A stretch of DNA of 64,000 nucleotides from JAEULH01 sp034382075 (GTDB taxonomy: Bacteria > Pseudomonadota > Alphaproteobacteria > Rhodospirillales > Defluviicoccaceae), in NCBI GenBank assembly GCA_034382075.1, contig JAXMOZ010000001.1, positions 62,001 through 126,000 on the forward strand, read 5' to 3'. Below, one piece after another: positions 25,147-33,830 of this stretch. The number at the start of each line of letters is the position of its first letter. Within the stretch, counting starts at the first letter, position 1. Under the pieces are notes generated by a model, which did not search any database, was not told the DNA's origin, and saw only the letters and a program-made list of their open reading frames with translations. Made by a program: the position numbers and the translations under genes.

Positions 25147-28100
25147 ATGGCCCGCGTGCTCATGGCAGCGCCCTCAAGCGCGGCGATCGTTACCGGCGGC
25201 ATTCTCATCGGCATGACCATGCTGATGTCCTCGGCGGCGCTGGCGCAGTGCCTCCGGCCGGTTGGCTCGGTGCCGTCGCTGCAGGGCGAAGCGCAGGTGC
25301 AGCTGGCCTCGACCGGGGCGTGGGTCCCCGCCGCGCTGAACCAACCGCTTTGCCCGGGCGACGTCGTCCGCGCCGGCGAGCGAAGCCGGGTCGAGGTGAC
25401 GATGGTCAACCAGCCGAACGTCCGGCTCGACCAGAACACGGCTTTGGCCATAGGCGCCGACGGTCAGGTCCTGCAGGTGAAGCTGCTCCACGGCGCCGCC
25501 TACTTCCTCAGCCGGCATCCGCGGCAATTGACGGTCGATACGCCGTTCATCGACGTGGCGGTGGAGGGAACCGAGTTCCTGGTGCGGGTGGACGGCGGGC
25601 AGACACTCGTCATCGTGTTTGCCGGGCGCGTCCGCGCCAGCAACCCTCACGGCGAACTGGCGGTCGCCGATGGTGAAGCGGCCTTGGCCGAGGCCGGGCG
25701 GGCGCCCAAGCCCTATCTCCTCGTCCGTCCCCGCGACGCGGTGCAGTGGACGCTGTTCTACCCGGGGATCCTGCCGGCGCTGGCCGATCCGTCGGGATCG
25801 GCTGCGCGGCGGCTTGCGGAGCCGGTGCGGGGCGCGGTCCAGGCGGCGGCCAAGGGCGAGCTGCCGGCAGCCTTTGCCCGCTTCGACGCGGTGCCGCCGT
25901 CGAAGCGCGGGTTCGACTTCCATCTCTACCGCGCCGCGGCCCTGCTGTCGGTGGGCCGCGTCGAGGAGGCGCGTGCCGACATCCGCCAGGCGAAGCTGAG
26001 CGATCCCAGCGACGGTCGAGCCGCCGCGCTCGGTGCGGTGATCGCCGTGGCGCAAAACGACCGGGAACTGGCGGTCACCGAGGCCAGGCGCGCCGTCGAG
26101 CTGAGCCCCCGGTCGGCTGCGGTCAAGATCGCCCTTTCCTACGCCGAACAGGCCCGCTTCCAGATCGAGGCGGCGCGCCAAGCCATGAGCCAAGCGGTCA
26201 AGGACGAGCCGGAGAACGCCCTCGCCTGGGCGCGGCTCTCGGAACTGTGGCTGATGCAGGGCCGGCGCGACCGGGCGAGGAAGGCGGCGAAGCGGGCGCA
26301 AGAGCTGGCGCCGCAGCTTGCGCGCGCACAAACGGTGACGGGGTTTGCCGAGCTCGCCGAGATCAACACCCGGAGGGCGAGGCGGGCCTTCCAGCGGGCG
26401 ATCGAGCTGGACCCGGCAAACCCGCTACCGCGCTTCGGCCTCGGCCTCGCAACCATCCGCGACGGCTATCTCCGGGCCGGCCGGCGCGACATCGAGATCG
26501 CGGTGGCCCTTGACCCGAACAACGCGCTGCTGCGAAGCTATCTCGGCAAGGCCTACTTCGAGGAGCGAACCGGCAACCCGCTCATCTATTTTAGGGAGCT
26601 GGTCGACAACTTCCCTAACCAGGAAAACCGGCTGGCCGCCGAGCAGTTCACCATTGCGAGGCACCTCGACCCCAACGACCCGACGCCGTGGCTCTATGAC
26701 GCCATCCGCAAGCAGAGCGAAAACCGCCCGATCGAGGCGCTGGACGACCTGGAGCGGTCGATCGAGCTGAACGACAACCGCGCCGTCTACCGCTCGCGAG
26801 AACTGCTCGACGAAGACCGTGGCGCTCGCGGCGCCAGCCTCGCCCGCATCTACAATGACCTCGGCTTCGAGCAGCTCGGCATCAGCGAGGCGACCAGGTC
26901 GCTTGGTTACGACCCGAGCAGCGCGGCGGCACACCGGTTCCTCTCCGACGTCTACGCGTCGCGGCCGCGTTATGAGATCGCGCGGGCGAGCGAGCTGTTG
27001 CAGGCTCAGCTGCTGCAGGACATCAACCTCAACCCGGTGCAGCCAAGCCTCGGCGAGACGGACCTGAACATCATCACCGGTGGCGGCCCCGCCCGGGCCG
27101 GCTTCAACGAATTCACGCCGCTGTTCGAGCGCAACGGCGTGCAGCTGAACACGTCCGGACTCATTGGCAGCCACGGAACCTATGCAACCGAGAACGTCGT
27201 CTCCGGCATATACGACAAGGTTTCCCTGAGCGCCGGCCAATTCTTCTCCTCGACGGACGGCTTCCGGCGCAATGCCGATTCCGAAACCACGCTCTATAAC
27301 TTCTTTGCCCAGGCGGCTCTCACGCCGAGCCTCAACGTACAGGCCGAAGTCAGGCAGAGGAGTAACGAGCAGGGCGATTTATGGTCGAATTTTTCCACCG
27401 AGCAGTATTCCGGATCGCGGCGGCGGCGCTTCGACCAGGATACGGCTCGGCTCGGCCTCAGGTTCTCCCCGGCGCCACACTCCCACTTCATCACCTCCCT
27501 GATCTACACGAACCTCGATCGGAGCGCCAAAGACCGTATCAACGGCTTTGATATCTTTGCCCATGGCAAGCAGGACGGCTTCCAGGGCGAGGCGCAGTAC
27601 ATCTTCAATGGCCGCTCCGTGGATGTCGTCCCGGGTGTCAGCGCATACAACTTCGATGCTCATGCCGTCAACAAAGAAATAGGTGCTTCTGGGGTCACCG
27701 AGAGGGTAGTCGACCGCAGCTCCACCATAGAACATTATACGTATTACCTGTACAATTACGTCCCGGTGGGAGATGCGGCCAGGATTACCATTGCGGCCAG
27801 TTACGACGATTTCGAGCACCAGCTGCGCAAAACCGAAGAGTTCAGCCCCAAGCTCGGCCTCGAGTGGAACATCCTGCCGCACCTGGTCGTCCGCCTTGCC
27901 GCGCTTCAGACGGTGAGGCCGGCGCTCGTGGCCAGCCAGACGATCCAGCCAACTCAGGTCGCGGGCTTCAACCAATTCTTCGACGACCGCAACGGAGCGC
28001 CCTCGAGACTGTACGGGGCCGGGGTGGATGCGCGTGTCGCACGGGGACTGTACGTGGGTGCGGAAATCACGCACCGCGACATCGACTCGCCGGCCTTTGC

Positions 28101-28596
28101 CAATGCCGAAGAGCCCTTCAAGGTCGCCGACCAGAGCGAGGACAGCTATCGCGGATACTTGTATGCGACGTTGAACGAGAATTGGGCCTTCGCTGCCGAG
28201 ATCGAAGCGAGCCGGTTCGATAGCAGCAATGAGCGGGCGGATCCGCCGTTGGAGGTCCGGTCCCTCAGACTGCCGTTCTCTTTGCTGTACTTCGACCAGA
28301 ACGGGATCTTTGGGACTTTAGGCGTGAGTTACGTCAACCAGGACGTCGTGCGTAGCAAAAGCACGGATACCTCGTCCGGCGCAGAGGGCGGTGGAAGCTT
28401 CGCCGTCGTCGATGTCGGAGCGGGCTACCGCCTGCCGCAGAGGCGCGGGCTGATTGCCCTGGATGTCACCAACGTTCTGGATCAGAAATTCCGCTATCAG
28501 GACGATAGCTTCCGCGAGATCGGAAGAAACGAACCGCGGGCAAGCCGATACATTCCCGAGCGCGCGGTTCTCGCCCGAGCGGCGTTCAACTTCTGA
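25147..28596 (+). CDS. FecR-domain / TPR / outer-membrane beta-barrel fusion protein
   Basis: 1149 residues in three parts. A signal peptide ends SSAALAQ near residue 33. A FecR domain (about 50-165) includes GDVVRAGERSRVEVTM, RLDQNTALAI and VEGTEFLVRV. About ten TPR units (about 220-620) include LARAQTVTGFAELAEINTRR and AIELDPANPLPRFGLGLATI. The last 500 residues are amphipathic strands like a TonB-dependent-receptor barrel without plug (YGAGVDARVARGLYVGAEIT, IALDVTNVLDQKFRYQDDSF). The final residue is Phe after AVLARAAFNF, the outer-membrane insertion signal. The TPR part would lie in the periplasm, with the barrel as exit or anchor. It starts at ATG 25147 with GGGAG upstream; GTG 25144 is an alternative. 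It lies 203 bases after the RTX gene. Confidence 0.85.
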   Translation: MARVLMAAPSSAAIVTGGILIGMTMLMSSAALAQCLRPVGSVPSLQGEAQVQLASTGAWVPAALNQPLCPGDVVRAGERSRVEVTMVNQPNVRLDQNTALAIGADGQVLQVKLLHGAAYFLSRHPRQLTVDTPFIDVAVEGTEFLVRVDGGQTLVIVFAGRVRASNPHGELAVADGEAALAEAGRAPKPYLLVRPRDAVQWTLFYPGILPALADPSGSAARRLAEPVRGAVQAAAKGELPAAFARFDAVPPSKRGFDFHLYRAAALLSVGRVEEARADIRQAKLSDPSDGRAAALGAVIAVAQNDRELAVTEARRAVELSPRSAAVKIALSYAEQARFQIEAARQAMSQAVKDEPENALAWARLSELWLMQGRRDRARKAAKRAQELAPQLARAQTVTGFAELAEINTRRARRAFQRAIELDPANPLPRFGLGLATIRDGYLRAGRRDIEIAVALDPNNALLRSYLGKAYFEERTGNPLIYFRELVDNFPNQENRLAAEQFTIARHLDPNDPTPWLYDAIRKQSENRPIEALDDLERSIELNDNRAVYRSRELLDEDRGARGASLARIYNDLGFEQLGISEATRSLGYDPSSAAAHRFLSDVYASRPRYEIARASELLQAQLLQDINLNPVQPSLGETDLNIITGGGPARAGFNEFTPLFERNGVQLNTSGLIGSHGTYATENVVSGIYDKVSLSAGQFFSSTDGFRRNADSETTLYNFFAQAALTPSLNVQAEVRQRSNEQGDLWSNFSTEQYSGSRRRRFDQDTARLGLRFSPAPHSHFITSLIYTNLDRSAKDRINGFDIFAHGKQDGFQGEAQYIFNGRSVDVVPGVSAYNFDAHAVNKEIGASGVTERVVDRSSTIEHYTYYLYNYVPVGDAARITIAASYDDFEHQLRKTEEFSPKLGLEWNILPHLVVRLAALQTVRPALVASQTIQPTQVAGFNQFFDDRNGAPSRLYGAGVDARVARGLYVGAEITHRDIDSPAFANAEEPFKVADQSEDSYRGYLYATLNENWAFAAEIEASRFDSSNERADPPLEVRSLRLPFSLLYFDQNGIFGTLGVSYVNQDVVRSKSTDTSSGAEGGGSFAVVDVGAGYRLPQRRGLIALDVTNVLDQKFRYQDDSFREIGRNEPRASRYIPERAVLARAAFNF

Positions 28597-28719
28597 ATCC
28601 GGCGAACAGGCCGGAACTGCCCGTGCCCGCCTCGTGCGACGCGTCTCCGGCTAGCGCAGCTTCTGGCTGCGTTGACTCGGCCCAGGAACGCCGTCATCAA
28701 CTCAGTTCTGGTTGGGGTT

Positions 28720-28783
28720 GGCGGGTCGAGGCGAAGCCGGACCCGCCGACAAAATGGCGGGTTACGCCTGCGGCGATCCCGCC
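28720..28783. terminator. Two adjacent hairpins between convergent genes
   Basis: GGCGGGTC at 28720-28727 pairs with GACCCGCC at 28740-28747, and GGCGGG at 28756-28761 pairs with CCCGCC at 28778-28783. They sit between the FecR-barrel gene and the convergent TPR gene. No U-run follows, so this may be a dispersed palindromic repeat that also ends transcription. Confidence 0.35.
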
Positions 28784-28850
28784 CTACATCACCACGCCGC
28801 TCTGCGGCCTCGCATGACGGCGTCAACTCTAGCACGAACCGCTCTACCGC

Positions 28851-30962
28851 TCAGCGCACGGCGAGTCTCTTGTCCATTTCGCTGAGCCGCGCCTCGAAAT
28901 AACGGCGGTAGCGCTCCTGGCCGTCCGGCAGCAAGGTCTCGAACGCGGCTTTCGCCGCTTTTCTCACCTCTTCAAGTTTGCCTCGGTCCTCGGTGCGCTC
29001 CCCCAGCATCAAGAGCGCGAAGCCGAGGTTGGTCTGTGTCGCCGCCCACTCGAGCGGCGCGCGCTCGCGGGTCTGCTCCTGCAACGCGGCGCGATAGGCT
29101 TCGACCGCCGCCTCCAGGCGGGCGGCGCTGCCCTCCCGCTCGCCCAGCCGGAACAGCGCGTCGCCCAGGTTGGCCTGTGTCGCCGCCCAATCGAGCGGGG
29201 CCCGCTCCCGGGTCCGTTCCTTCAACGCCGCACGGTAGGCGTCGACCGCGGCCTCCACGTGGGCAGTACCGCCGTCCCGCTCCCCCAGGGTGAAAAGCGC
29301 AAAGCCGAGGTTGTTCTGCGCCGTAGCCCAGTCGAGCGGGACCCGGTCGCGGGTCCGCTCCTGCAAGGCGGCGCGGTAGGCTTCGACCGCCGCCTCCAGG
29401 CGGGCGGTGCCGGCCTCCCGCTCGCCCAGCCGGTGCAGGGCGTTGCCAAGGCTGGTCTGTGTCGCCGCCCAGTACAGCGGGACCCTGTCGCGGGTCTGCT
29501 CCTGCAAAGCCGCGCGATAGGCCTCGACCGCAGCCTCCAGGCGGACAGCGCTGCCCTCCCGTTCGCCCAGCCTGAACAGCGCGCCTCCGAGATTGGCCTG
29601 TGTCGCCGCCCAGTGCAGCGGCACCCGCTGGCGGGTGCGTTCCTGCAGCGCGGCCTGATACGCCTCGACCGCCGCCTCCAGGTGAGCCGTGCCGGCCTCC
29701 CGCTCGCCGAGCCGAAGCAGCGCGCCTCCAAGGTTGTTCTGTGTTGCCGCCCACTCGAGCGGCACCCGCCCGCGGGTACGCTCCTGCAGCGCGGCCTGAT
29801 ACGCTTCGACCGCCGCCTCCAGCCGCGCCGTGCCTCCCTCCCGCTCGCCGAGTCGAAGCAGCGCGCCCCCGAGGTTCGCCTGCGTCGCGGCCCAGTGCAG
29901 CGGCGCCCGCTCCCGGCTCTGCTCCTGCAATGCCGCGCGACAGGCTTCGACCGCCGCCTCGAGGCGGGCCGTGCTGCTCTCCCGCTCGCCGAGCCGGAAC
30001 AGCGCGCCACCCAGGTTCGCCTGCGTCGCCGCCCACTCGAGCGGCGCGCCCTCGCGGGTCCGCTCCTGCAGCGCGGCCTGATAGGCTTCGACCGCCGCCA
30101 ACAGGCGGGCGGTGCCGCCCTCCCGCTCGCCGAGCCTAAACAGCGCGAAGCCCAGGTTGTTCTGGGTCGCAGCCCACTCCAGTGGCGCCCGGTCGCGGCT
30201 CCGGCGCTTCAGGAGCGCCGAGTAACGATCGATGGCGCTCGCGAGCGCCGGATTGTCGCCGAACTCGTCGCCCTGCTGGTAGAGCGCCGATGCCTCCCGG
30301 GTGAGGTACGCCAGGGACTGCTCCTCGTGTCCAGGCGGCACCTTTCGCGCTGCCGCGGCGAAGTGCCCCGCCGCCTCGCGGTAGCGGAGCCGGGTCAGGG
30401 CGATCTCGCCGCGCTGGGCCGCGGTCGCGGCGGCCTCCAGCTGCCGCCGCTCGATGGCGGCGTCTTCGGAGGCCTGCACCTCCGCCAGCAGGTCATCGGC
30501 CCGTTCCAGCTCGCCGGCCTCGAGGGCCGCCTTGACCTCGCTCTTGAGCCCGGCGACTTCGGGGTCGTCAGCGGGCCCGGCCGCCGCCAACGCGAGAGCC
30601 TCGCGGTAGTGTTCGGCGATCTCGACCAGCTTCGCTTCCAGTCGCTCCGGCGCGACCTCGGCTTCGCCGAGCGTACGGAAAAAGGCGCGCAGGGCGCTCT
30701 CGCTGACGCCGAACTTGCCCTCCAGCTCGCCGATGATTGTCCGCTGCTCGTCGGTCAATCGCTTCCAGTCGCTCGTCGTCGCTTCGATGATCTTGGCGAG
30801 CTGCTCGGCCGGCATGATGTTGATCGTGCTGTCGCGAATATCCCGGCCGGCGGCGACGCCACCGGGCGCGGAGACGTCCTGGGCCAGAGCCTCAGGTGCA
30901 CCGCCGGCCACGGCAAGCAAGGACAGCAGCGCGAGCCGGATAACGGTGCGCATGCTGTTCAT
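28851..30962 (-). CDS. Secreted TPR protein paired with a SEFIR gene
   Basis: 703 residues from ATG 30962. The N-terminus MRTVIRLALLSLLAVAGGAP ending EALAQ is a clear signal peptide. The mature protein begins with DVSAPGGVAAGRDIRDSTIN, the same short motif found at the end of the SEFIR protein. A charged coiled-coil-like helical region (about 50-200) follows, then nine tandem 47-residue TPR-like units (APLEWAATQANLGGALFRLG...). The protein ends with a short charged tail. Its ATG overlaps the SEFIR stop codon (ATGA), so the two are translated together. TPR arrays of this kind bind proteins or peptides; location should be periplasmic. Function of the pair is unknown; a sensor role is inferred. 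Confidence 0.8.
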   Translation of the reverse strand: MNSMRTVIRLALLSLLAVAGGAPEALAQDVSAPGGVAAGRDIRDSTINIMPAEQLAKIIEATTSDWKRLTDEQRTIIGELEGKFGVSESALRAFFRTLGEAEVAPERLEAKLVEIAEHYREALALAAAGPADDPEVAGLKSEVKAALEAGELERADDLLAEVQASEDAAIERRQLEAAATAAQRGEIALTRLRYREAAGHFAAAARKVPPGHEEQSLAYLTREASALYQQGDEFGDNPALASAIDRYSALLKRRSRDRAPLEWAATQNNLGFALFRLGEREGGTARLLAAVEAYQAALQERTREGAPLEWAATQANLGGALFRLGERESSTARLEAAVEACRAALQEQSRERAPLHWAATQANLGGALLRLGEREGGTARLEAAVEAYQAALQERTRGRVPLEWAATQNNLGGALLRLGEREAGTAHLEAAVEAYQAALQERTRQRVPLHWAATQANLGGALFRLGEREGSAVRLEAAVEAYRAALQEQTRDRVPLYWAATQTSLGNALHRLGEREAGTARLEAAVEAYRAALQERTRDRVPLDWATAQNNLGFALFTLGERDGGTAHVEAAVDAYRAALKERTRERAPLDWAATQANLGDALFRLGEREGSAARLEAAVEAYRAALQEQTRERAPLEWAATQTNLGFALLMLGERTEDRGKLEEVRKAAKAAFETLLPDGQERYRRYFEARLSEMDKRLAVR
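29000..30190. repeat. Tandem 141-bp repeats inside the TPR gene
   Basis: Eight to nine head-to-tail copies of a 141-base unit encode 47-residue TPR-like repeats. Each unit reads on the minus strand as (A/V)PL-WAATQ-NLG-AL-RLGERE-(T/S)A-LEAAVEAYRAAL. Between-copy similarity is high even at silent positions, indicating recent duplication or gene conversion. Copy number probably varies between strains. Confidence 0.8.
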
Positions 30963-31840
30963 CGTCCGGCGCGCGGGTCCGGATCGCCGGAGCCCCAGCC
31001 TGCGGGCGGGGCGGAGGGTTGCACCGTGATCGTCGAGCCGCTGATGTCGCGGCCGGCGGCGACGCCGCCAGGCGCCTCGACATGCGTTTCGGCTCCCGCG
31101 GGAGGGGGAGCCGGCGAGGAGAGGAACGTGGCGACGGCCCAAACGCCGCCGGCAAGGACAACGAGCCCGCCGCCGAGCCAGCCCCAGAGGCGCCGGTCTC
31201 TGTCCTGCAGGACAATCCGCCGACCCGGTCCGGGAGGCGTGGCGGGCCCTGCCCCGGCAGCGTCATCCGAACAGGAGGCCGGCGTGGCAGTGGCCGGTGA
31301 TGGACTTTCTGCCGTCGCCCCTTCCGGCCACTGTCGCTGCCGGGCGGGAAGAGGGCGGATTTCTCCCAAGGCTGGCCGGAGCAGACGCGGCTGCCCGGTC
31401 AAGCGGCGGTAGAGCTCCTCGTAGCCGTCCTCGCTGTCGATGACGTAGCGGGTCCCACCCTTGATCGGCGTCGGAATGTCCGCGAGCGAGCCATCGGAGA
31501 AGAGGACGGGCACGAACTTGTGGCTGAGCACGCCGGCATCGTAGAGGAGTTGGCGGATGATCCGGGCTTCCCAGACGACGCCCAAGCCTCTTCCCGGCTC
31601 CTCGTCGCCGCTGACCCGGCGGCGGTAGGTCTCGGTGCAGACCATCAGCACGATGTCGGCGGCGGCAACCTGCCGCTCGCACCAGAGGGGCCAACCCTCC
31701 GGTGGCGCCATGTTGTACTGATCGATCTCGGCGTCGATGCCGTCGGCCCGGAGCCGATCTGCAAGACCCAGGACGCGCTCCTGGTGCCGGGCGCTGTCGT
31801 GGCTGTAGCTGATGAACACCTTGGGCGCAGCGCAGCTCAT
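30959..31840 (-). CDS. SEFIR-domain protein with one transmembrane helix
   Basis: 293 residues from ATG 31840. The SEFIR domain (Toll/IL-17-receptor-like signalling fold) covers about residues 5-165: APKVFISYSHDSARHQERVL, GWPLWCERQVAAADIVLMVC, TETYRRRV and KFVPVLFSDGS. A Pro/Ala-rich linker follows, then one membrane helix (LWGWLGGGLVVLAGGVWAVA, about 225-245). The tail outside the membrane carries APGGVAAGRDISGSTITV. The SEFIR domain is therefore cytoplasmic and the tail periplasmic. It shares the tail motif with its overlapping downstream partner. Bacterial TIR/SEFIR proteins are often effectors or adaptors in antiphage or signalling modules. The start could be slightly upstream; the ribosome site is weak. 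Confidence 0.82.
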   Translation of the reverse strand: MSCAAPKVFISYSHDSARHQERVLGLADRLRADGIDAEIDQYNMAPPEGWPLWCERQVAAADIVLMVCTETYRRRVSGDEEPGRGLGVVWEARIIRQLLYDAGVLSHKFVPVLFSDGSLADIPTPIKGGTRYVIDSEDGYEELYRRLTGQPRLLRPALGEIRPLPARQRQWPEGATAESPSPATATPASCSDDAAGAGPATPPGPGRRIVLQDRDRRLWGWLGGGLVVLAGGVWAVATFLSSPAPPPAGAETHVEAPGGVAAGRDISGSTITVQPSAPPAGWGSGDPDPRAGR

Positions 31841-32103
31841 GAGAACCACCACGCCGGCGATGGACGACCCGTCGCGCGGTCGATATCGCCCGGCTTCCCA
31901 CCGGACGCATAATCTCCCTGCCCCCCGCCCGATCAGGGTGAACCGGGTCGTCGGCTCACTGCCTAACCCGCATCCCCAAGCATCACATTCTAGCACTCCA
32001 CCGGTTGCTTTTGATAGGCGCTGGCTAGCCGTGTGTAGGTAGCACACGATCTGTCCGGTGAAGCGCGCTTCTCTGGGAAGGGGGAGCAGGATGGTTCGTC
32101 GGA

Positions 32104-32247
32104 CGGATCAGGTGGACGACGCAGGTCTGCACCTGGGCCCCGGGGAAGACCGCGGTGATCGCCTCCGGAAAAGCCTGTCAAGCCATCGACGACGGCGATC
32201 AGCACGTCGTCGACGCCGCGGGCCTTCAACTCGTTTATCACCCGGAG
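32104..32247 (-). pseudogene. Central fragment of an IS256-family transposase gene with frameshift
   Basis: The minus strand reads VINELKARGVDDVLIAVVDGL in one frame and, after a shift near 32175, FPEAITAVFPGAQVQTCVVH in the next. Together these are the conserved catalytic-core stretch of IS256-family transposases, holding the second Asp of the DDE triad (VVDGL). Both ends are missing. It has the same orientation as the remnant at 23496-23690. Confidence 0.7.
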
Positions 32248-32396
32248 CTAGCATCCCCTGGGGGCGGGGGCGCCAGCGGGCGGCTTGACGTGCGTCGTCG
32301 TCCGCGGATGTTCACCTACAGCCGCTAACCGTAGGCGGGTGAGACATCCGGTCCGGTCATTTTAGCGAGAACTATCAACGCGTTAAGGCAAGGTAC

Positions 32397-32484
32397 TGGC
32401 GGAGGGAGTGGGATTCGAACCCACGACACCTATTGGTGAACACGCTCTCCAGGCGTGCGCCTTAAACCGCTCGGCCATCCCTCC
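32397..32484 (-). tRNA. tRNA-Ser (anticodon GGA)
   Basis: On the minus strand GGAGGGA at 32484-32478 pairs with TCCCTCC at 32407-32401 to form the acceptor stem. The anticodon stem CACGC/GCGTG encloses the loop CTGGAGA, so the anticodon is GGA (serine codons UCC/UCU). A long variable arm follows and the T arm contains GGTTCGAATCC. Discriminator G is at 32400 and CCA is encoded at 32399-32397. Confidence 0.95.
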
Positions 32485-32823
32485 GCTGCCCCGGCGCCCC
32501 TTCGCCGGCGTCCCATGCGGTCGCCGGGGGCAACTCGCCGGTGAGGAACCCTAGCCGAGGCGCCGCAGGCGGGCAACGCCATTGCGCTCGTGCTGCGCCC
32601 GTGCCGCCGGCACGCGCTTGCGCACGCATCGGTCGCCGGCTCCGCGGGCTCCCTGGGGGCTTCGTGCCCGTCACGCGGACGGGTGAACGGGGGGAGCCGG
32701 GGGGAGTCGTGGCAGAAACGCGGCGGGCACAGGGGGCGACTGGGGGCTGACTGCGGGCGACGATGCTTTCACATCGCCGGCAGGGATGATATTTAGACGA
32801 TCTGCCGAGGAAGAGGACCAAAA
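32485..32823. other. Intergenic region upstream of the kinase gene
   Basis: 339 bases, very GC-rich, between tRNA-Ser and the cytidylate-kinase-like gene. It should carry the promoters of both. Short open frames have no family resemblance. I see nothing else in it. Confidence 0.5.
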
Positions 32824-33528
32824 ATGGCAGCAAATGCTCAAGGCGTCATCCAGGCGATCGTCCGCGCCCTCGAAGAGCCCCCGGTTCGGGAGCGTCGCCT
32901 GCGCAAGCCTACCGTCACCATCTCGCGCACCATCGGCAGCGGCGGCAACTACATCGCCGAGAAGGTCGCGGCCCGCCTGGGCGTCGACATGTTCGGCTCG
33001 GAAATCATCAACGGCATTGCCGCCGAGGCCAATGTCAGCCCGGCGCTCATCGCCCAGCTCGAGGAGAAGCTCGACGCCGTCGACGCCTGGATCTACTCTG
33101 CCGTCTTCGGCAAGCACGTCTCCCGCGACGAGTACGTCCACTTTCTCTCCACCGTGATCCGCGGCCTTTACCACACCGGCGGCGTCATCGTCGGCCGCGG
33201 CAGCCACGTCATCCTCGCCGGCCGCGACGTGCTCCGGGTTCGGATCGTGGGCTCCGTCGAAGCCTGCGCCACCCGGCTTTCTGAAGACGAGGGCATCAGC
33301 TACGCCGAGGCCAAGCGCAAGGTCCAGGACAGCAACAAGCGCCGGGGCAAGTTCATCTGGGACCTGTTCCACAGCCGCTACAACGACCCCACCAACTTCG
33401 ACCTGATCGTCAACACCGACTACTTCCGCAAGCTCGACGACGTGGTCGACATCGTCATGCTGGCGGTAAAGGCGCGCGGCCTCGACCGGCGCGACCAGCA
33501 CGAGGCGGCGCAGGCCCCGGGCGGCTGA
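32824..33528 (+). CDS. Cytidylate kinase-like family protein
   Basis: 234 residues of the PF13189 family, which shares the P-loop kinase fold with CMP kinase but has no assigned substrate. The nucleotide-binding loop is variant: TVTISRTIGSGGNYIAEKVA. GGVIVGRGSHVILAGRDVLR, then KFIWDLFHSRYNDPTNFDLIVNT further on, are typical of the group. The start ATG 32824 is preceded by GAGGAAGAGG. No signal or membrane segment. It is monocistronic, with a 302-base gap downstream. Confidence 0.82.
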   Translation: MAANAQGVIQAIVRALEEPPVRERRLRKPTVTISRTIGSGGNYIAEKVAARLGVDMFGSEIINGIAAEANVSPALIAQLEEKLDAVDAWIYSAVFGKHVSRDEYVHFLSTVIRGLYHTGGVIVGRGSHVILAGRDVLRVRIVGSVEACATRLSEDEGISYAEAKRKVQDSNKRRGKFIWDLFHSRYNDPTNFDLIVNTDYFRKLDDVVDIVMLAVKARGLDRRDQHEAAQAPGG

Positions 33529-33830
33529 CGAGCCGGGCGGCCCGAGCGCTCCGATGCGCTCGGGGCATCCGGCCGCCCGCCTACGGCGGCGAAAAAGCGG
33601 TCGGGCACGATTTTTTCCTGATGATGATGAGGCGGGGCTTTCGCCGCCATGGAATGGCGGCTAAGCTGTGTCCTGGCTACCCAAATGGGGCAGGCGCGCC
33701 CGCTATTCGGTGCGTCAAGAGGACAAGATTCCTGGACCAAAGACGCAGAGCATGCTAAGGGTTCTGCCAACAAGGGAGGCGAAGCCGCCCGGGACGGTGT
33801 TTGAAACCGTAGTGGTGAGGCTTCCCGACA
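33529..33830. other. Intergenic region, nothing recognised
   Basis: 302 bases between the kinase-like gene and a hypothetical gene on the same strand. The first 60 bases contain GGGCGGCC...GGCCGCCC-like complementary segments that could form a weak terminator. No gene or repeat was identified. Confidence 0.4.

Noticed and set aside
31841..32047. N-terminal extension of the SEFIR protein by 69 residues
   Set aside because: Unlike any SEFIR protein N-terminus and without a ribosome site; MSCAAPKVFISYSHD fits the domain start.
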